From Ceriagrion tenellum (lineage: Eukaryota > Arthropoda > Insecta > Odonata > Coenagrionidae): a DNA stretch of 64,000 nucleotides. The position numbers and the translations under genes are program-made. The stretch is taken from contig OY720642.1 in NCBI GenBank assembly GCA_963169105.1, positions 75,556,716 through 75,620,715 of the forward strand. The letters are read 5' to 3'. Below, one piece after another: positions 57,273 through 64,000 of this stretch. Numbering within the stretch: position 1 is the stretch's first letter; each line of letters opens with the position of its first letter. A model generated the notes under the pieces. That model had not been told where the DNA came from, ran no database searches, and was given only the letters and a program-made list of their open reading frames with translations.

Positions 57273-57367
57273 TGGGATCCTTCGCAAGGGGTAATGGGAC
57301 CCCGCTAAGGATGCCTGAGTTATAACCTGGGATCCTTCACAGGGCTAATGGGACCCTACTAAGGATG
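57273..57367. repeat. Two direct copies of a 41-bp unit
   Basis: tgggatccttcgcaaggggt ... aaggatg (57,273-57,313) and tgggatccttcacagggcta ... aaggatg (57,328-57,367). They sit in a segment (57,095-57,425) that ends in a short (CA)n and resembles internal transposon sequence. Confidence 0.75.
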
Positions 57368-57429
57368 AATTCTTATTAACAAACACACTCACAAGCTCTC
57401 AAAATCATTCACACACACACACATACTTC

Positions 57430-59510
57430 TGTGAGAAACTGCTCCAAAGGAGCGTGGTCAAAATCTACACACAGGAATGGACGAGGGTGAGGGTCGAATA
57501 CGCGTATTTCGGCTACAAAGTACCCCTTATCAGCGATCCGAAGTTTTTGAATGTGGTTAAAGAGGAGAGGAAGCTAGTTGGGAAGGTTTGGAGGAGACAG
57601 AAGAGATGTATGGAGGACGTCGACAAGAGAAGGAAATTTGAAGGAAGTAATAGAAGGGAGTAATTTTGGAGAGTGTGGAATACGAAGGGAAAGGGTAGCT
57701 TTTCTGGTCGCAATATGAAGAGTAAGACGATATGAGGAATTTAAGAGGAATCTAATAGCGGATCATCTATGCGTGGAAAAACGGAACAATAGATCAGACG
57801 CTGGGACGGTTGGATAGTAGTTGTGTCTCCAAAAACCTACCAATAAGCTGGTAGAACACTCAAATGAAGTATCTGTTTCCATTATTTTGCCCAAGCTTGA
57901 ACTCTTAATTCAAATAACACAAAACAGATATTCCAGATCATCGTAAAAAAATCAAATCCCTCTCAAGTAAAAATTCATTAAATTAATCATTTCATTCAAT
58001 TTTTAATGAATTGAGGGACTTATTCCTCTTTCATTTGAAATGCTGAAAAAGTTAGGTATTCCAATGATTGTGCTAAATAATTTCTGAGCCACATCCTTCT
58101 GTGATTTGCTGCAAATCTACGCGCGGGTTTTATTTTGTCAAGAAGTAATTAAAGAAGATGTGTCAATATTAATAAAGCATTGTATAATTAAACGAAAAAT
58201 TTGTAAACTGGAATACATCTTGGGAGATTACATTTTGGCACATATTGGGCTACATTCGTTTAGGGTAGTTACAATGAAAGAGAAGATATTTCCTCTTAAA
58301 CTACTTAAGATTTCTCTGGAGAATAGAACTAAAAATGCAGCTCAGCGGCTTTTGTAGACATTAAAGAGGAAACTGCTTGTCTTAGGATGAAGTAAGGCTA
58401 CGTTAACATCTCATCCCCACAAAAAAAGGAAGAACATACATTAATCCCAAGGAAGCAAACTCTTGAGCGCTGTTAGAAGAGCATAGAGATTAAATTAGAC
58501 TGGCCATGAATTGTAGCATTTTTACTAAAGAAAAACTATAGATAATAATGAGATATCATTTACAGGAGAGAATAATCGATTAAATACGTACTTGAAGCAT
58601 ACAACCGCATGCAGTCAATAAATTTCACACTGAAAGCTTAACTAAAAATCAATAAAATCTTGCAAAAGTGCTGTAAAATTACATCGCCGATCGTCACGCG
58701 AGTATTAAGTTGGAAATATTTCAGTTGATGAAGATAACAGTAAAACAATGAAACTATATCACTGTCAAAAGGTTAGTTTGGGAATTCGTATTAAAAATAC
58801 TGTGAGAGTAACCAAAAATAAATTTGTGGAAAACTTTGTATCAATTGCAGTAAATTAAGTTATTGCAGTAAAGTAATACGGAATAATGAGATATCACACT
58901 AGGGAGAGAAGACAAACGATACGGATTGCATAGGATATCGCCCGCCACAATTCTACAGTGGATGTCCAGCAATCTCTGAAATGGATTGCAGCTCGCTCAT
59001 TCTCCGTGATGAATTTTGTTTTGAATAATTAAAAAGAACAAATTACTTGATATTTCCGTGATTTATTTCACAAGGTTTTATTTATTTTGTCTAATCTGCT
59101 TTTCATTTTGAAACTCCGTTTCTTAATATATTCCTTCTCTTTCTTGATGATCATATGTAATGTATGTCCCTATCATTACATACTTGTAAGAGATAACTTT
59201 GTCACCATCACATATTGTAAAAATTCAGCAACATTTTAAGCAGTGTAGCACATATTTAATTAATTTCACAGCTTTAGGCTTTCTTCTACGATTTCCGAAA
59301 TAACATGGGGTTAAATAAAATAAATTTCACTGAGTGATCACACCTAAAGATTTAATGTGCGGATGCAAGATGATAAGTGACTACATTTTTCTTCCATCTC
59401 ATTTACTTTTTTAAGTATGTTAAAGTTGGAATATTCATGTAACAATATTATTGACAATTGATGTTTCCCACAACCATGAATTACATATTTTTATTTCCTT
59501 CAAAAAATAA
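57430..59510. other. No recognised feature
   Basis: AT-rich; a vague repeated taatgagatatca word at about 58,547 and 58,884 may be a worn tandem duplication. Confidence 0.35.
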
Positions 59511-59518
59511 AAATGTAG

Positions 59519-59572
59519 CTAACATGTATAAAACTTTCTTTAAGTGTTTTCTTTTTTCATTTCCAGGTGAGT
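59519..59572 (+). promoter_or_regulatory. Candidate recursive splice site (ratchet point)
   Basis: A branch-like ctaac (about 59,519-59,523), a pyrimidine tract tgttttcttttttcatttcc and CAG at 59,564-59,566 form a good 3' splice site. GTGAGT follows with no gap at 59,567-59,572, a strong 5' splice site. Juxtaposed sites of this form mark zero-length-exon recursive splicing in long fly introns. Alternative: a terminal exon from 59,567, reading EFEFEVLEP then stop at 59,596-59,598. Confidence 0.4.
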
Positions 59573-59619
59573 TCGAGTTTGAAGTACTTGAGCCGTAGGA
59601 TTTAGGAACACTAAAAGGT

Positions 59620-61070
59620 AAAATAATGATAATCTATGTATAAAATATTGGATGAGTATGTGTGCTTGTATATATATCCTTTATACACTCTTGAATGCCA
59701 TGACCGATTGTCTTGTAATTTTTCACGTGGTTATTTTTGTACTGGGACAAATGTTGGCTATGTTAAAGCTTCCTCAGGACATGTGAGGCCCTGGTATATT
59801 CTTCCATAGGAAAAGCAATGGAATCGGTGCAAAAGTGTTCATTTTTGCTTTTTCAAAGTACTTGCACTAGAGATATGAGGTTCAATTTTTACTATCTGAT
59901 AGCTAAAACAGTAGAACTTTAATTCTTGCGATCGATTTTGTTCTGCGCTTCATATTTGATTAAAAAATACGTTTTTAGTGTGAAAATTCAGCTTACATGA
60001 GAACTTAGCGTTGCTTATATCAAATATTATCAAAGGACAAAAGTTTAGTGGAATGGCTGGGGTTCCATTGGGCTCAAAGACCCCATATCACTGCTGTGGC
60101 TATAATTATTATCGAGCACTTGCGTTAGGAAATGTTTTGTCAAACATTGAATTTAATGGTAAATTTAAGTGAATTTAAGGTAGATTTTATGCGATACTCA
60201 AGCCTTTTCACTTGTGTAGGTAGACTTTTCCATACATCTGCATTTAACACGTCAAATTGCGACTTATCTATGTATGCAACGATTTTAATGTTTTTCCTCC
60301 GCCCTCTTTAATTCCACGGGCACCCTCGTATTGCTCTTTTTGCTATTATTTAATTCCGGATGCCAATTTAAAAAATCAAATGGAGCAATTGGTACATTTA
60401 TGCCTCTCAAGTATCTATAAATTTGCCTTTAAAATGTTTCATGAAATTAGAACCTATGATTATGTTAGGTGTTAAAATGTATATAGCTAAGGTAATAAAA
60501 ATTGAAGAGATCATAAGCTACATGAAAAGTATCTTATTTTCTCCTTCGCTATGCCATTTGATAGTACTTAAAGCATGGAAGTTGCATAATAATTGGTTCT
60601 CGATTTTCTTTTCTCTCTACCTCTTAAATTCAACCGACACTATCTTTTTGCCCGTATTAGTATTGTTTGATATATTTTAACCATAGTATCTGATCACCTC
60701 ACCACAGAGTTCAATATATATTTTCTCGAAGGTGGAAATAATGGAGTTAATGGTCTACGGAATTAATTAAATGTTGGAATATTTATGTAACTGATAAAAA
60801 GATTAACTTTGCCCTTTTAACTTTATTCATGAATTTTTACTGCCGATTCGTCTCTTCCTTCGCGAATCCGTCTTACTTGCAACAGAACAGAATTGGACTC
60901 TGTGCAGAGGTTATACTTTGGAAGCTGTTTTATAATAATGCAAATAACTTCGTTATAAGATTCGTAATTATTTGAATATTAAGTTTTTTATTCAATAACT
61001 ATTGATCTTTCTACCATTTCAAAAATTGCATTTTGCTTTTGCCAACTGAAGATTGGCTAAGAACAAGGAA
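59620..61070. other. No recognised feature
   Basis: AT-rich; frames of up to 85 codons without domains. Confidence 0.4.
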
Positions 61071-61101
61071 ATTCAATGATGCACAAAATATATCGTACTG
61101 T

Positions 61102-61251
61102 CTACCTTTTATTACAAAATCGTACTACACGAGTCTCGACTGTCTTGCAGTCATCATCAGGTATGACGAGGAGACGCACGTACGTGTCGTACCTGATGAC
61201 GACTGCAAGACAGTCGAAACTCGCATTGTACGATTTTGTAATAAAAGGTAG
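61102..61251. repeat. Foldback with 62-bp arms
   Basis: Arms 61,102-61,163 and 61,190-61,251 are reverse complements with few differences; the loop is 26 bp. Both arms carry the hammerhead-like motif. Weaker pairing may extend to about 61,075 and 61,270. Confidence 0.85.
61187..61233 (+). other. Hammerhead-like RNA motif, locus 5 (best outer stem)
   Basis: TCGTAC (61,187-61,192), CTGATGA (61,193-61,199), C, hairpin GACTG-CAAGA-CAGTC (61,201-61,215), GAAAC (61,216-61,220), TCGCATT, GTACGA (61,228-61,233). The outer stem is 6 bp, perfect. Core words CTGATGA and GAAA are exact; stem III is weak. Confidence 0.35.
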
Positions 61252-62078
61252 ATCTTATGCGTATCATTGAAAATGCTATTCTACAATATCTCGCCTGAGA
61301 AAATGGAATTTTTCAAGAAAATTCGTCCGGGAATTTCACGGCTTACAACTTTAGCCTGGTTCTTTTTATCACTGATTGGTGCAATTAATCTTACTAGTTC
61401 TTAATCATTGTTAAGGGAAACGTAATAATCCATAATTGATTCAAGTTATTCTCTTTCCTTTGGCTTGCTTAAACGGTATTATTCATGCAAGGCAGCAAGG
61501 TTTATTTCTATATGCAGTTAATTAAAAAACTAAGGAATGACTGAAAAAAGAAAACATTTCTCTAGTGAAACTAAGTTTTCACGGAGATTTAGAGAAAATG
61601 TGAGATATGAATTAATTCAACGTGATGAAAACCACAATTATGTGAGCTGAGATGATGGATGAAATGGTTTGTTTGGTTGATACTGTTGACGGTGCTAGTT
61701 GCACGCTAGGGTTAAAAATTAAATTTATTTTTAAAATACATTAGCAATTGGTACTTTACAGTAGTTTTGGAAACCCTTCCAGGATATCTGATTAACATTC
61801 TGGAAGTGAATCATTCATTGGAGTAAGCTAACCTCAAATTGATGGCCTGTATGGTAAAAAGTTCTTGCTTATGCTTCCAAATTGTGGTTTTAGTGCAGTG
61901 TGTTAGTGCAGTTTTTTTTCCCTCTCATTTTCCGTTTCCATTTGTAGAGTGATTCAAGTGTTTGGATAGAAGATATAAAAATTTACTAGTTTACATTTTA
62001 AAGCACATCTTAGTCCACGAGAAAAATTTCTATAAATCTGCATTTTTGGCTTAACGTAGTGAGAAATTTGAACATTTA

Positions 62079-62719
62079 GGGCTGTATTCATAGTCGTTAC
62101 CTGGGTGTCCCCCAGGTGTGGCGGAGCCCCTTGGCTCAGAAATAGTATTCATAGTCGTTACCCAGGGGACTGTTGTCCCCTAACCCTTCCACAGGCCGTC
62201 GATTTCCTGGGTAAGGCATGAAGCTTACCCAAAGCTCCCCTAACGCAGTACTGCTGCCCACGCGAGGGACGAATGGATACTACTGTACTAATGGCAGTAC
62301 ACGATAATATCAACATCTTTCCATAGTAACGTCTTCTGTTTACAAACACAAGTACTTATTGAATCACCCTCGTATTCCTCATCATTCAAATTACATAAAT
62401 ATTCAAGTAATATTGTAAACATCCTCTCATATTTCTTCAATCATTTTTCATCAACATTTTGTAACAGTATACTGTATTATTGTTTATAGCGTGCTTGGTT
62501 ACGGTGAGAAATGAGCATCGAAAACATCGAGAACCATTCAGCGAAACCGTTCATATGTATTTTTGCGTGGGATTGTTGCCAAATCTCTTACCCAGGCGTC
62601 CCCTGGCTGGGTGTTACCCAGGTAAGGTTTATGAATCGCTTAGCGTAGGGGACCCCTAGGTGTTACCTGGCTAGGGGATACCCAGGTAACCCCTAGGAAT
62701 ACGAATATGAATACGGGCA
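62079..62719. mobile_element. PIF/Harbinger-like non-autonomous element, 641 bp
   Basis: Ends GGGCTGTATTCATAGTCG and GAATATGAATACGGGC form an imperfect inverted repeat, flanked by TTA on both sides (62,076-62,078 and 62,720-62,722). Both sub-terminal regions repeat gttacctggg/cccaggtaac words in both orientations. No transposase; the minus-strand frame at 62,158-62,349 has no domain. Confidence 0.7.
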
Positions 62720-62729
62720 TTAATATGCG

Positions 62730-64000
62730 CTTGAAAAACTGACACTAATACTAACGAAAATGACATGCATGCTTACTGATAGTCAAGTTCTCTTTCTTAC
62801 TAATTTCACGTACGTTGTCTAACTAAGACCGCATTTTTTGAGACCCTTCTTTTGGCTTGAATTTATGTCGTACTCATGATACCATTTGGAGAAGGTTTAC
62901 CCTAACGCTAACGTTATGTCAGTTAAACTGCCTGTATCGTCAAAATCGTAAATAATGTAACGTATGTCCTTCCTTAAGCTTTAAGCATTTTATTTATTAT
63001 GGGTAGCTGAAAAAATCAGGAAGTAAGTGTTAGAAGTGTCCAAAAAACGCTAAGCCTAATCGTTTGTTTATTCGGAATTGTTATAAAAGCCAATGAGTTA
63101 CACGGGAATATTTTGTCTGTGGCATTTTTTGAAATATTGTAATAAAGATTTTAACCAGCTGTTGGCGGTGAGTCTTGAGCGAAAAATATATCTCTCGAAA
63201 AATATATCTAAAACACTTCATATTCTCTAGGAAAGCTATTATTTTTGCTTTATGGTGTTTATGGTTATTGTGGCTCCATATTAAGGTATTGAAACATAGT
63301 CCCATAGAAACGTAGTGGTGAGGATTGGAAATAAGCCTTTCGAGATCCGTGTTTGAGTCGAAAGGGTAGTGATTGTGATACCAATACGAAACGACGACAT
63401 CTGTTTTCCGTCACGCTCTGCTGGGTCGAGGAAAAAAATTCGAAGTGATAAAAAAATCGGAATTGGTCTCCCCAATTTAATTCCGTCATTTGATACAGCG
63501 TCACGGCACCTGTCCCTCTCGTCTGTCGCTAAAGGTTCCAGCGCTAACGTCAGGCTCCATCTTCCAGGAACCCTCTTCATTCGGCGGCGTCATTAAGTTT
63601 CCTCGGCTATAAATTACTATTTCGTCTTGTTACAGAAGCTCGTATTTCAAGTATTTTAAGGAAAAATACAATTTAGAGCGGCTTTTCTACGAATATAAGT
63701 GACTTCTGCTAAATTTTCAGCCTCATTTATTCCACATTTATTTTTTCATATTTCGTTATTTTTCCGTCGACATAAACAAGCATATTTGCGTAGAAAATGA
63801 TATGTAAACATTCTATTTTTGTTTGCTGTGAAAGTTATTGTCTAACTCCGATTAAATGTATTTTCCTCCTATTTATTTTTCTTTTTCATAGAATATGTTT
63901 TCTGGAAGTTACAACTAAATGAAATACCTTGTTGAAGCATGATAATTCAAATTGCAGAAGTTCCGCTTAACTTTGATGAATGTCTCCATCTAAGCGGTGC
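62730..64000. other. No recognised feature
   Basis: AT-rich with a moderately GC-rich patch at 63,300-63,600 where frames overlap on both strands (63,265-63,596) without a domain. Confidence 0.35.

Noticed and set aside
1..64000. CRISPR arrays, bacterial operons or origins
   Set aside because: No regularly spaced repeats with unique spacers; composition and repeats are those of an animal nuclear genome.

Overview
The window is eukaryotic nuclear DNA, almost certainly from an arthropod and most likely an insect with a large, repeat-rich genome. It is AT-rich and has no bacterial-style gene packing. The longest open frame is 214 codons and is low-complexity. Recognisable coding sequence is limited to transposon remnants plus one short segment that looks bacterial. 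No intact host gene, rRNA or functional tRNA was found. The species cannot be fixed from this sequence alone.

Layout. At 1-4.4 kb lie two LINE tails, a tRNA-derived SINE and a roughly 2-kb composite repeat. At 4.7-6.9 kb are two related hAT-type elements, each with a perfect 8-bp target duplication, one carrying a nested SINE. At 7.4-8.0 kb is a near-perfect 575-bp foldback with 12-bp target duplications. From 8.6 to 21.6 kb the DNA is a mosaic of 5'-truncated LINE ends from at least four families, SINEs, a TTAA-flanked element and a three-copy repeat of unknown class. At 22-28.3 kb are a pogo-like MITE, a foldback, a LINE tail between 100-bp direct repeats, a bidirectional tRNA-like array with a nested LINE end, and tandem repeats. 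A decayed mariner (31,962-33,324) with perfect inverted ends sits inside an older inverted repeat. At 36-37.7 kb are another foldback and a tail-to-tail LINE pair. From 40 to 53 kb are further SINE/LINE copies, a 135-bp tandem array, a PIF/Harbinger-like element and the bacterial-looking block (52,091-52,798). The remainder to 64 kb is mostly plain AT-rich DNA, with one juxtaposed 3'/5' splice-site motif (59,567), a foldback and a second PIF/Harbinger-like element.

How the parts relate. Almost everything is the debris of mobilisation. LINE family A (RT C-terminus plus a conserved 3' tail) appears to have supplied its tail to two shorter chimeric elements. Five unrelated foldback or inverted loci share a small RNA-like motif: an outer stem, CTGATGA or a variant, a hairpin, then GAAAC. 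It resembles a degenerate hammerhead ribozyme of the kind reported in Penelope-like retroelements. The splice-site motif at 59.57 kb raises the possibility that the window lies in a long plus-strand intron.

The three leads most worth following are the bacterial Ash-like block, the shared hammerhead-like motif and the candidate recursive splice site.
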